DNA of 64,000 nucleotides. It comes from Rarobacter incanus. GTDB lineage: Bacteria > Actinomycetota > Actinomycetes > Actinomycetales > Cellulomonadaceae. Made by a program: the position numbers and the translations under genes. Each line of letters opens with the position of its first letter. Position 1 is the first letter of the stretch. The notes beneath the pieces were generated by a model that saw nothing but the letters and a program-made list of their open reading frames with translations, did no database searches and was not told where the DNA came from. Below are positions 19,329 through 27,978 of the stretch, piece by piece. The stretch is from the NCBI RefSeq assembly GCF_006715765.1, contig NZ_VFNV01000001.1, positions 434,001 to 498,000 on the forward strand, read 5' to 3'.

Positions 19329-20454
19329 CGCTAATCACACCCATCGTCGTCTCGTACCAATTTTCAGCGGAAAAGTCTGCGTCAAACCTCGCTAGCGCTT
19401 CACGAAATGCCAGTTCCCGTGGGAGAGAGATTGACGAGTTGATTTTTTCAACTAAGTCGCCTACGGAACCAGGTCGATATGCTAAGACGCCGGGGCCAGC
19501 GAGCTCAGCCAAACCCCCAATCGATGACACAACTACCGGCGTACCCTCACCCAGTGCTTCTATGACAACTCTTCCAAACGGTTCAGGCCACAGTGATGGA
19601 ACTACCGCACAATCGGCGTGTGACAGTTCGCGCGTAACTTGTTGATGATCGATCTGGCCCAAGTACTCAATATTCGGGTGATCTATAGCTCCACGAGCCG
19701 GACCTATCACCGCCAAAACAAGATTCGAGTTCCACTGCACGAGTTGAAGAAACGCACGAATAAGATCATCGAGTCCTTTCTCGGGAGTAGCACGCCCTAC
19801 AAAGGCGATGCGGTTAGATCGCATCGAGATTTGCTTCCGTACTGCATTCGACCGACGTAGATAGAGATTTGGGCGAGTGACAATTCTATCTTCCGGCATC
19901 CCAGACTGAATAGCGACCGACTTGACATAGTTTGACACTGCAATGAAATATCCGACCGATCTCTTATCGATTGAAGCCATCCGATGTTGAGTAAACCCGG
20001 CTATTAGACTAGCGGGAGCCGACCCACGGTAGCAACCGTGAATGACTCCTTTTAGTGGAGTTCGTCCAATGCAATCAGTACACACTTCTCCTTGACGGAA
20101 AAGGTTCCCGGAAAGGCACCCGAAACGGTAGTTCCTTAAGACTCGAATTACGGGAATCTGAAAGTCCTTTAGGCAAGACACTACCGCCGGTGACAAAGCG
20201 GGAAACGTGTTGTTGATGTATGCCACTTCTGGGCGAAATTCTATTATCACCCTCTTTGCGGCGGCGTAGATATCTCTGTTTGAAATAGTCGCCGCTGCCT
20301 GAATAAGAGGATGTTGACACTGAAGTTCTGAGTTCTGACGCGTAAAATCAACGACTTCGTGTCCACGATCTTTCAAATACTGCACTTCAGTGCGGTGGCT
20401 AATGTCCTCGCCGCCAACTGTTGCATAGAACGCATGCGCGGTTAGAATTCTCAT
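19309..20454 (-). CDS. GT-B glycosyltransferase (family 4), no. 1
   Basis: A 381-residue enzyme with both GT-B halves clear: the N-terminal MRILTAHAFYATVGGEDI glycine loop with YINNTFPALSP, and the C-terminal IAFVGRATPEKGLDDLIRAF, LAVIGP and PSLWPEPFGRVVIEALGEG, where the E-x7-E motif lies in PEPFGRVVIEA. Cysteines in the segment GCLSGNLFRQGEVCTDC are a feature of one GT4 subgroup. The ATG at 20454 overlaps the upstream stop as ATGA. A role in repeat-unit assembly is inferred from neighbours. Confidence 0.9.
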   Translation of the reverse strand: MRILTAHAFYATVGGEDISHRTEVQYLKDRGHEVVDFTRQNSELQCQHPLIQAAATISNRDIYAAAKRVIIEFRPEVAYINNTFPALSPAVVSCLKDFQIPVIRVLRNYRFGCLSGNLFRQGEVCTDCIGRTPLKGVIHGCYRGSAPASLIAGFTQHRMASIDKRSVGYFIAVSNYVKSVAIQSGMPEDRIVTRPNLYLRRSNAVRKQISMRSNRIAFVGRATPEKGLDDLIRAFLQLVQWNSNLVLAVIGPARGAIDHPNIEYLGQIDHQQVTRELSHADCAVVPSLWPEPFGRVVIEALGEGTPVVVSSIGGLAELAGPGVLAYRPGSVGDLVEKINSSISLPRELAFREALARFDADFSAENWYETTMGVISDATSNI

Positions 20455-21245
20455 TTTTCTGTGTGCAACCTACCCCTGCGCCTATTACGAAACGCCTGAG
20501 CGACCATTGATTTGACAGCTATCGATATAAAGCCGAAATTCCCAAAGACATACCTTTTCCACAGTCTTCGAGGCTCCGAGGCTAACCGATACAACCACTC
20601 CAATCCGAGAACACTGAAGAACTGCGGTGCCTCTGGTACCGTCCGAGCCACAAAATCAAATGCGGCACCGATACCGACAACCGGTATGCCTAATCGATCT
20701 GCTAACACTGTAGATAGATAGTCCTGCTTCGGTGTACCGATTCCTACCCACAAGACATCAACATCTTCCCAGTTCGTACATTCGGTGCACTTTAGTAGGA
20801 ATTTGTCATCAAGTTCACCGAAGGGTGGGGCAAAAGTACCTGCGATCGCAACACCTGGATATATTTTCTCCACAGAGTCAACCAATTTCTCTAAGGTCTC
20901 AGACGTAGTACCCAAGAAGAAGTGCCTGATATGCGATGTTCGACCCCGATCGAGCGCTAGCTTGAACAGTGACGGACCCCGAACTTGCTGCGCCCGCGGT
21001 TGAAATAGTCGAAGATACAGTGCCACCGGTTTGCCATCCGGGAAATTCACGCCATTCTTGCTATTGAGAATGCGAGCATATGACGGTTCTCTATTGGCTA
21101 AGTATACGCAGTAGGCGTTCATGAGTCTCACGCTCACTCCGCATTTGCTTGGTGTCGCCTGCCCTATTAGCCACTCAGTTGCTTCTTCAAGGGAGCAACC
21201 CTGTAACCAAACTGGACCCAAACTTACTTCGTTCATTGTTCTCAT
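20451..21245 (-). CDS. WecG/TagA/CpsF-family glycosyltransferase
   Basis: About 264 residues. The family (GT26) adds ManNAc, ManNAcA or a related sugar to a lipid-linked first sugar. Visible are the N-terminal NAYCVYLANREPSYARILNS with NFPDGKPVAL, the family motif VGIGTPKQDYL, and the C-terminal QFFSVLGLEWLYRLASEPRR block. Because wecB in this locus would supply UDP-ManNAc, a ManNAc-type transfer is an attractive inference. Start choice is uncertain: ATG codons at 21245 and 21236 fit the usual N-terminus, but neither has a clear ribosome site; the frame itself is open to 21335. Confidence 0.88.
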   Translation of the reverse strand: MRTMNEVSLGPVWLQGCSLEEATEWLIGQATPSKCGVSVRLMNAYCVYLANREPSYARILNSKNGVNFPDGKPVALYLRLFQPRAQQVRGPSLFKLALDRGRTSHIRHFFLGTTSETLEKLVDSVEKIYPGVAIAGTFAPPFGELDDKFLLKCTECTNWEDVDVLWVGIGTPKQDYLSTVLADRLGIPVVGIGAAFDFVARTVPEAPQFFSVLGLEWLYRLASEPRRLWKRYVFGNFGFISIAVKSMVAQAFRNRRRGRLHTEK

Positions 21246-21596
21246 TTCATTGCAAATCCATGAAAAATTCGTATTGCAGATATTCGATTGCTTCGTGCCC
21301 TGAGGACGCTGTCCACCATCTGCTGTATCTACCAATACCAGTGTCCGAGTTGATTGTTGTGTCGCTTTGACACATCAATTAGTGGAGACCGGCCGCTAGT
21401 GCATGTTTCTTTGAGCAATTCCAATGGAAGAAATGAGGATTAGCATACGGAAGACTGAAATTGCACGGGCTTTCGAATCTTTCGAAATGATAGTCCGGTA
21501 TTCCGTCTTTGTCTTTCAGAGTTACTGCAACATAGTTCGGCTCTATCTTCCGCTATCTATAGTTTCAGACAGCGGTGCGAATCATTCTCTATCATA
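21246..21596. other. AT-rich gap between the GT26-type gene and the priming transferase
   Basis: About 350 bp of AT-rich DNA without a credible gene. It is the right-hand boundary of the lower-GC block; GC content rises inside the priming transferase gene that follows. It presumably holds the promoter for the minus-strand glycan operon. No insertion sequence or direct repeat marking the boundary was recognised. Confidence 0.55.
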
Positions 21597-23123
21597 CTAA
21601 TAAGCACCATCCTTTCCGACAACTGCCCGCAGCGTACGCGAAATTATCTGCAGGTCCTGCGTCAAAGACCAGTTAGCTACGTAGTACAAGTCCAGTCTTA
21701 CCGTTTCATCCCAATCAAGGTCAGATCGACCGCTGACCTGCCACAGCCCTGTTATTCCCGGTCGCACCAGGAATCGGCGGTGAACGTGATCGCCATATAG
21801 TTCCACCTCACGTTGCAGTGGCGGACGCGGGCCAACAAGGCTCATCGTTCCCAGCAGCACATTGATCAACTGGGGCAACTCGTCGATCGAATAGCGGCGC
21901 AGCAGCTTCCCGACTCGTGTGATCCGGGGGTCGTCCGTCATTTTGAACATTACGACGTTGCCACGGTCGCGCTGCTTGTCTGCAAGGTCCTTGAGCCGGG
22001 CTTCCGCATCCGTCGACATGGAACGGAACTTGAACATTCGAAATATTTGGCCGTGCAGTCCTACCCGATCTTGTACAAAGAAAATCGGCCCCCTACTGTC
22101 CAGCTTGATCGCAATGGCCGTCACAGCAAAAAGTGGCGAAAGCAAAATGATTAGTAGCAAAGAGCCAAGGCGGTCGAATGCCGTTTTGGTTAGTTGAGCC
22201 ACACCCGACAACTTCGGCGTCTCGACGTGGATCAAAGAAAGCCCCGCAACCGGGCGGATGCCGATGCGCGGGCCCGCGATGTCGATCAGCGCCGGGCTGA
22301 CGATCAGGTGCTCTTGCCCCGGGACTAGCTGCCAGCTGATCCGTTGAATCTCGGGGCCGGGCACGGCCTCTCCCCCGGACACGGCGATGGTATCCCCGCC
22401 CACGGATCGCATGAAGTCAACGGCGTCTGAAATGAGCCCCACCGGCACCTGGCCGCCGCACACGTCGTCATCGAGTTTGTCACCGGCAGGCAGCGCCGCT
22501 CCAACCACCGCGTACCCGGCGGCCGGCGACTTGGTCAGTTCGCAGATCACCCTGGACACGCGCGGGCCCGTCCCGGCCACCACAACGCGCCGGCTCATCT
22601 TCCCTAGCCGGGTGCGCTGCGTCACCAGCCAGCTTCGCCAGATCTTGCGCTCAAGCAACAGGCCCACAAGCCCCAAGGGCAACGCGATGAGCAGGTACCC
22701 GCGCGCAAAGTCGATCTTGAACACCAGTGCCACGATCGCCACCAGCCCGAAGCAGATCAACGTGGCATTAGTAACCTTGCGGTATTCGTCAATTCCAGTT
22801 CCAAGGACGCGATAGTGGCGCGAATCCGACAGCGCCAACGCGCAGATCCAAGCGAAGCTCAGCAGAACCGACACGACCCAGTAGGGCACAGATCCGAACG
22901 CCTTGACCGAAACGTTCGACGCACTGGCCCCGAAGTACAGCAGCTGGGCGGTCGCGACGGCCCACACCACCACCACGACATCGGACATGAGTAGCTTGCG
23001 CACATACGACGTGGACCAGTCGCTCACGCGCGCCTGCTTGACGTGCGGCAAAAGGTCCGCAGGCAATTGAATCGATGTTGAGGGTTCCGGAATGGAACCC
23101 GCCGTTGTCCCGCTCGCGACCAT
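21597..23123 (-). CDS. Undecaprenyl-phosphate sugar phosphotransferase (priming transferase)
   Basis: Transfers a sugar-1-phosphate to undecaprenyl phosphate to begin each repeat unit. The 508-residue protein has four N-terminal membrane segments (about 45-165), a central Rossmann-like CoA-binding region ([20 protein letters not shown]), a fifth hydrophobic segment ([20 protein letters not shown]), and the bacterial sugar transferase domain ([52 protein letters not shown]). This is the WbaP/CpsE architecture. Its start overlaps the stop of the upstream small secreted-protein gene as ATGA, so the two are coupled. The donor sugar is not predictable. Confidence 0.93.
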   Translation of the reverse strand: MVASGTTAGSIPEPSTSIQLPADLLPHVKQARVSDWSTSYVRKLLMSDVVVVVWAVATAQLLYFGASASNVSVKAFGSVPYWVVSVLLSFAWICALALSDSRHYRVLGTGIDEYRKVTNATLICFGLVAIVALVFKIDFARGYLLIALPLGLVGLLLERKIWRSWLVTQRTRLGKMSRRVVVAGTGPRVSRVICELTKSPAAGYAVVGAALPAGDKLDDDVCGGQVPVGLISDAVDFMRSVGGDTIAVSGGEAVPGPEIQRISWQLVPGQEHLIVSPALIDIAGPRIGIRPVAGLSLIHVETPKLSGVAQLTKTAFDRLGSLLLIILLSPLFAVTAIAIKLDSRGPIFFVQDRVGLHGQIFRMFKFRSMSTDAEARLKDLADKQRDRGNVVMFKMTDDPRITRVGKLLRRYSIDELPQLINVLLGTMSLVGPRPPLQREVELYGDHVHRRFLVRPGITGLWQVSGRSDLDWDETVRLDLYYVANWSLTQDLQIISRTLRAVVGKDGAY

Positions 23124-23443
23124 CAGCCCGCCGACACCTCGAATGTCGAATCAGGCTCCGCGTTGCGGCGCTTTAGACCCACCACGCCGGCGCCGGTCAC
23201 CATTGCCAGGCCGCCAACCGCCAGCAGGGTAAAACCCGCGGCGCGATCGCCGGTCGTGGACGTCGATTCGCTGCTAAACGTGGGGCTTGACAACGTGTTG
23301 GCGGGCAATGCAACCTGGTTAGACGGCGGGTTACTTGCGGTGGCCGCCTGCGAAGCGGCAAAGGGCGCACCTACGGCGAGAGCGGTCACTGCCGCGCCTA
23401 CCCAAACGGACCGCAGATAGACGCGAGGTTTTGTTCGCGACAT
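23123..23443 (-). CDS. Small exported protein with C-terminal membrane helix
   Basis: About 106 residues: a basic start (MSRTKPRVYLRSV), signal-peptide-like segment ending ASQA, a Ser/Thr/Asn-rich middle, then a hydrophobic helix (AAGFTLLAVGGLAMVTGAGVVGL) followed by KRR. This is the layout of wall-anchored or membrane-tethered proteins, but no LPxTG motif stands before the helix (see rejected items). It is translationally coupled to the priming transferase by an ATGA overlap, so a role in the same pathway is likely. The ATG at 23443 is preferred to an in-frame ATG 12 bp upstream. Family not recognised. Confidence 0.72.
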   Translation of the reverse strand: MSRTKPRVYLRSVWVGAAVTALAVGAPFAASQAATASNPPSNQVALPANTLSSPTFSSESTSTTGDRAAGFTLLAVGGLAMVTGAGVVGLKRRNAEPDSTFEVSAG

Positions 23444-23688
23444 TCCCACCTCCAAAGAGTGTCGGGCCGATCGCTGAGCGATCTGGCTGATGAAATGAGC
23501 TACTTCGGATTGACAACGTCAGTCCGGAATTTGATTCACCGTATACGACGTCCAATGCGTTAGGCAACCCTGTCCACGGTTTTACATGCCCGATATAAAC
23601 GCATTTCTAGGTTCGGACGCCGCCCCCGTTCGGGGACATACCCGCAGGTCGCGTCCGCTTCCGGCTACCAGACCCGGACACCCCGCGC

Positions 23689-23709
23689 TTTGCGACACGG
23701 TGTCGCAAA
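23689..23709. promoter_or_regulatory. Perfect palindrome in a divergent promoter region (candidate operator)
   Basis: Arms TTTGCGACAC and GTGTCGCAAA are perfectly complementary around one central base. It lies between the divergent small secreted-protein/priming-transferase operon and the DUF4012 gene. This is the form of a homodimeric repressor site. The regulator is unknown. Confidence 0.5.
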
Positions 23710-23818
23710 ATGAGGTATTTGGTTCACGAAGTACATTGACGCGACCGGTCCGGGTCGTGAGAGAATCGGGCATTCCCCCATGTCGGGGACCGAAGATCCT
23801 TGACACCTGACATACCGA

Positions 23819-25675
23819 ATGGCAGCCATGACTGAACATTTGAGCCAGCACACCGAACCATCCGCGCCCGCTGACCAGCCCGGGTTCTTCCGGCGACACC
23901 GCACGGGAACCATCGTCACGGTTGCCCTGGTGGCGTTCTTCGCATTCTTGGGCTATTCCGCCGTTCAGTACTATTCGGTGGCACGCAACCTCCAAGACCT
24001 CAATGCCCTGGTCGATGTGGCGCGCGCACACGCCAAGGATAGCGACGTCGACGCACTGGCCGACGATCTTGTCCGCGCGCACACCTTCGCCAGCCGTGCC
24101 AGTTCCGCCGCCGATTCCATCCCGGTGCGCCTCGGCGAAAAGCTGCCCGGCATTGGCGACGATGTCCGCGCGATCAGGGTCACCTCGCACGTGGCCGCGG
24201 ATCTCACTGGTTCCACCAGCTCCCTCACGGCGCTGCTTCCCCGCATCACCGGGACCAATCTTGCCGGGGGCGGGGAAGGCTTTGACTTGACACTCTTGGC
24301 CTCGGTCAGGGAATCGCTGAGCTCGATCGACACAGCCGCCACCACCTCGGCGCAAAAGCTCAAGGCGGTGTCCACCGACGGCGTCAATCCGCAGATCAAG
24401 ACCCGCATCGACAAGGTTTCCAGCGCCCTGACCGGGATCGGCCCCGCCGTGCGGAAGCTGGAGCCGTACATGGACGCGCTGCCGATCATTCTGGGAGACG
24501 GCGGCAAGCGCACCTGGTTCGTCACGATGCAGAATCTCACCGAGGTGCGCCCATCGGGCGGGCTGCTGTCCGCGTACATCATCCTGGAAGCCGACAACGG
24601 CAAACTCAACGTCGCTACGCAGGGTTCCAACGACGACCTGGTCGCCGGACCCGCCGTGCCCTACCAAGGGATCATCCCGGCCGGATACGTCGATGCGTGG
24701 GGCAGTGAAACATTCACGAATTGGCTCTCGATGAACCTCTCCGCCAACTTCCCCGACAACGCCAAGTTGATCCGGGCGGGTTGGAACGCGCGCGGCGAGA
24801 CCCAGGTCGATTCCGTTCTCTCGCTGGGCCAAGGCACGCTCCCCTACCTAGCGGCCGCGGTCGGCCCCCTTTCGGCCGGCGACAAGCAGATCGCGCCGCA
24901 GGATCTGACCGAATACCTGACCGTGGGCGTCTACAAGGATTATTCCAACCCCAAGGAAAAGGACGCGGTCGTGGGGCAAATGATCGCGGAGATGTTCACC
25001 AAACTATCGCAGGGGCAGATCGACCTGGCCTCCCTGGTTTCCACGACGCTGAGCCAGGAAACGGCCGACTATCTGCAATTGTGGTCAAGCGATCCGATCG
25101 TGCAAAAGGACATTGCCTCCGCCGGATTTTCGGGCGAGTTCCCCGCCACCCCCGGGCCCAGCAGCACGGTGAGGGTGATCAACGCGGGGGGCAACAAGCT
25201 CGACGCCTTCATGCACCTGGGTGCGACGTATGAGCTGGGCGCCTGCACCATCGATGCGGACGCGGACCTTGCCACCCGCACCAGCACCTTCACCGTGACC
25301 ATCACCAACGACGCCCCCACTTCCGGCCTGCCCCCATACATGACCGGGCGGCTCGACGTCACCGACGGGACCACCCCTACGGTCGGTTCCAACCACGACT
25401 ATGTGGTGGTGTACGCCCCGGTGGATGCCACGTTCGACTCCTTCCGTCTCAATGGGCAAGACGCTTTTGTCTCACGCGGAGAGGCGGACGGTCGCGAGTT
25501 TGTCGTTTACGACGTTGAACTTGAGCCTGGCGAAACCAAGACACTTACGACACAATGGGACGAACCGGCGCGTGATGACGACGATCGGGATCTCCCCACC
25601 GATCCTCAGATCGTCATGCAACCGCTCCTGAACGAACCAAACGTGAAAACTGTGAGTCAGGCCACATGTAAATAA
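23819..25675 (+). CDS. DUF4012 membrane-anchored extracellular protein
   Basis: A 618-residue protein with one N-terminal membrane anchor (TVALVAFFAFLGYSAVQYY, about residues 33-52) and a large extracellular part. The DUF4012 pattern is visible: a helical region rich in Ala/Asp/Ser, then TWFVTMQNLTEVRPSGGLLS, and downstream VGVYKDYSNPKEKD. DUF4012 proteins are common in actinobacterial polysaccharide clusters but have no proven function; resemblance to LytR-CpsA-Psr-like ligase helpers has been suggested by context. A second in-frame ATG lies at 23828. The gene is transcribed away from the priming transferase. Confidence 0.88.
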   Translation: MAAMTEHLSQHTEPSAPADQPGFFRRHRTGTIVTVALVAFFAFLGYSAVQYYSVARNLQDLNALVDVARAHAKDSDVDALADDLVRAHTFASRASSAADSIPVRLGEKLPGIGDDVRAIRVTSHVAADLTGSTSSLTALLPRITGTNLAGGGEGFDLTLLASVRESLSSIDTAATTSAQKLKAVSTDGVNPQIKTRIDKVSSALTGIGPAVRKLEPYMDALPIILGDGGKRTWFVTMQNLTEVRPSGGLLSAYIILEADNGKLNVATQGSNDDLVAGPAVPYQGIIPAGYVDAWGSETFTNWLSMNLSANFPDNAKLIRAGWNARGETQVDSVLSLGQGTLPYLAAAVGPLSAGDKQIAPQDLTEYLTVGVYKDYSNPKEKDAVVGQMIAEMFTKLSQGQIDLASLVSTTLSQETADYLQLWSSDPIVQKDIASAGFSGEFPATPGPSSTVRVINAGGNKLDAFMHLGATYELGACTIDADADLATRTSTFTVTITNDAPTSGLPPYMTGRLDVTDGTTPTVGSNHDYVVVYAPVDATFDSFRLNGQDAFVSRGEADGREFVVYDVELEPGETKTLTTQWDEPARDDDDRDLPTDPQIVMQPLLNEPNVKTVSQATCK

Positions 25676-25799
25676 CTGATGTCCAAAGTGCACAAACAAC
25701 GGGACTTCATGTATTGTCGTTCACGAGCAAGACCCCGTTCGCCAGTTGCAAGTCGCGGACGATACACCACCTATCTCCGAACCAAGAGGAAACATACCT

Positions 25800-26417
25800 A
25801 TGAAACTCTCATCCATCGCAAAGGCCGCAACCGCGGCAGTCGTAGCCGGCGGTCTCGCTTTCGCCGCAGCAGCTCCCGCCGCCCAGGCCGCCTACCCGCC
25901 CGTAGTCAACCCGACCGTTTCCGGTCCGGCTGCCGCCAAGGCCGGCGCTACCGCCACCTACAGCTTCAACCTGGGCACCACCTACGCCGGCAAGACGGTC
26001 ACCGTGACCATCAACGGCAAGAAGACCACGGTCAAGGTCGGCGCCGACGGTAAGGTCACCGCGGGGATCAAGCTCCCCAAGAAGGCCGGCGAATACACCA
26101 TCAAGGTCGACGGCACCACCGCGAAGACCACTGTGACGATCGGTAAGGCCGCTAAGGTCAAGAAGGTCAAGGTCAAGAAGTCCGGCAAGAAGGCGACGCT
26201 GACGGCCACCGCACCCAAGGGTGTCAAGAAGGTCAAGGTCACCATCAAGGTCAAGGGCAAGAAGGCCATTGTCAAGACCGTCAAGGTCAAGAAGTCCGGC
26301 AAGTTCAGCTACAAGTTCAACGCGAAGAAGAAGGGCACCTACAAGGTGACCCTGAAGTTCCAGGCTTCCGCCAAGTACTTCGCGAAGAAGGCGACCGTCA
26401 AGAAGGTTAAGCTCTGA
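25800..26417 (+). CDS. Secreted, extremely lysine-rich protein with Ig-like repeats
   Basis: A 205-residue protein with a typical signal peptide (MKLSSIAKAATAAVVAGGLA, cleavage after AAQA near residue 30) and about two beta-rich Ig-like units (GKTVTVTINGKKTTVKV with AGEYTIKVDG; then KGVKKVKVTIKVKGKKAIVK with KGTYKVTLKF). From about residue 115 on, Lys is extremely frequent and acidic residues are nearly absent, giving a very high predicted pI. An electrostatic role with an acidic polysaccharide (ugd predicts glucuronate) is inference. The ATG at 25800 is preceded by AAGAGGA. It has its own strong terminator. Confidence 0.85.
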   Translation: MKLSSIAKAATAAVVAGGLAFAAAAPAAQAAYPPVVNPTVSGPAAAKAGATATYSFNLGTTYAGKTVTVTINGKKTTVKVGADGKVTAGIKLPKKAGEYTIKVDGTTAKTTVTIGKAAKVKKVKVKKSGKKATLTATAPKGVKKVKVTIKVKGKKAIVKTVKVKKSGKFSYKFNAKKKGTYKVTLKFQASAKYFAKKATVKKVKL

Positions 26418-26456
26418 TTCACAACTAGGCTTCGGCCTGAGGTCTCTGCTTGAGAG

Positions 26457-26492
26457 CTGGGGCTCGCCACCACCGGCGGGCCCCAGTTCTTG
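26457..26492 (+). terminator. Rho-independent terminator after the Lys-rich protein gene
   Basis: A 12-bp stem (CTGGGGCTCGCC with GGCGGGCCCCAG, one G-T wobble), loop ACCACC, followed by TTCTTGCTT. It separates the secreted-protein gene from the BY-kinase gene 52 bp further on. Confidence 0.85.
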
Positions 26493-26544
26493 CTTATGCC
26501 AGCCACAACATGCATTCCCCCTTAGCACGAACAGAAAGTCGCCC

Positions 26545-27954
26545 GTGGAACTCGCCGATTACATCCGTATCCTCCGGAAGCGTTGGATTCTCATCACCGG
26601 AACCGTGGTTATCGCCGTGGTCATAGCGGGCGCAGCCACCGCCCTGATGTCACCGCAGTACAAAGCCACGACGCAGGTTTTCGTTTCGACAAGCACCGAC
26701 AATTCCTCGGCCTCGGATCTGAGCGCGGGCAACACGTTTACGTCCCAGCGCGTCAAGAGCTACGCGCAGGCCGTGACGACGACGTCCGTCCTGCAGCCCG
26801 TCATCAAGACGCTGGACCTGCCTTACACCGTCTCCGAGCTCGCCGCGAAGGTCAGCGCAAACGCACCCCTGAACACCGTCATCCTAGAGATCTCCGCGAC
26901 CGACACGGATCCGACGCGGGCCGCCGCGATCGCCAATGCGGTCGGCGAAACCCTCCCGAAGATCATTTCCGACGTCGAAAAGCCCAATGCCGGTGGCACC
27001 TCCCCCGTCAAGATATCCACCCTGGAAGCGGCATCGGTGCCGACCAGCCCCGATTCCCCCAACGCGAAGTTGAACCTGGCCCTCGGCCTGCTGCTGGGGC
27101 TCGCAATCGGCGTGGGAATCGCGATCCTCATGGAAGTCCTTGACACCAAGGTTCGCAACACTCGCGACGTCGAAGCCATCACCGATGCGGCGATGGTCGG
27201 CGGCATCCCCATGTCAGAATCGAAGGCGGACCCCGGATTGGTCGTGCAAAACGATCCCCGTTCGCCGCTGTCGGAGGCGTTCCGCGGCCTGCGCACCAAC
27301 CTTGAGTTCGTGGTCGCGGCCCACCCCAAGTCAGTCATTGTGACCTCGGCGATGGCGAGTGAGGGCAAGACCACCATTGCGTCGAACCTCGCCATCGCGA
27401 TCTCGCAATCGGGCTCGCAGGTGCTGGTCATCGACGCGGACCTACGCCGCCCGCGCCTGTCCGAGGCATTCGGGATCGAGGGAGCAGTGGGCCTGACCGA
27501 TGTACTGATCGGCAACGCCGACCTGGAGGACGTGGTCCAGCCCTGGGGCGCGACCGGGAACATCGAGGTACTTCCCTCGGGGCAGATCCCTCCGAACCCC
27601 AGCGAGCTGTTGGGCGGCAACCAAATGCGCGAACTCATCAACGCGGTCGAGGCAAAGTACGACCTGGTGATCTTCGACTGCGCACCGCTGCTACCAGTGA
27701 CCGACACCGCCGTCCTCTCGAAAATGGTCGGCGGCGCCGTGCTGGTCGGAGCCGCCGGAAAGACGCACAAGGCCCAATTCTCCGCGGCAATCAAGACCCT
27801 ACACGCCGTTGGCTCGCACCTGTTCGGCGTCGTTTTGACCATGCTCCCGACCAAGGGATTCGACGCCTACACGTACAGCCAGTACGGACACTACGGGTCC
27901 TACGGCGATATCGTGGAACCCGATCCTTCCCCCGCCGCCGACGCCGAGAAGTAG
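26545..27954 (+). CDS. Wzz-domain tyrosine autokinase (BY-kinase), chain-length regulator
   Basis: A 469-residue fusion of chain-length determinant and bacterial tyrosine kinase, the actinobacterial form. Residues 1-195 form the Wzz domain, with membrane helices at about 14-34 and 176-197. The cytoplasmic kinase has Walker A ASEGKTT (about 272), Walker A' VLVIDADLRRPRL and Walker B DLVIFDCAP. The C-terminal tail holds the tyrosine cluster YTYSQYGHYGSYGD that is autophosphorylated in this family. It controls polymer length and export in capsule systems. The GTG at 26545 begins MELADYIRILRKRW. The phosphatase that would reverse it is the next gene. Confidence 0.93.
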   Translation: MELADYIRILRKRWILITGTVVIAVVIAGAATALMSPQYKATTQVFVSTSTDNSSASDLSAGNTFTSQRVKSYAQAVTTTSVLQPVIKTLDLPYTVSELAAKVSANAPLNTVILEISATDTDPTRAAAIANAVGETLPKIISDVEKPNAGGTSPVKISTLEAASVPTSPDSPNAKLNLALGLLLGLAIGVGIAILMEVLDTKVRNTRDVEAITDAAMVGGIPMSESKADPGLVVQNDPRSPLSEAFRGLRTNLEFVVAAHPKSVIVTSAMASEGKTTIASNLAIAISQSGSQVLVIDADLRRPRLSEAFGIEGAVGLTDVLIGNADLEDVVQPWGATGNIEVLPSGQIPPNPSELLGGNQMRELINAVEAKYDLVIFDCAPLLPVTDTAVLSKMVGGAVLVGAAGKTHKAQFSAAIKTLHAVGSHLFGVVLTMLPTKGFDAYTYSQYGHYGSYGDIVEPDPSPAADAEK

Positions 27955-27978
27955 CAGCGCTGGCGATAGGCTGCCCAC

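Noticed and set aside
23123-23443. LPANT in the small exported protein as an LPxTG-type sortase signal.
   Set aside because: It is not LPxTG and lies about 25 residues before the membrane helix, not directly ahead of it.
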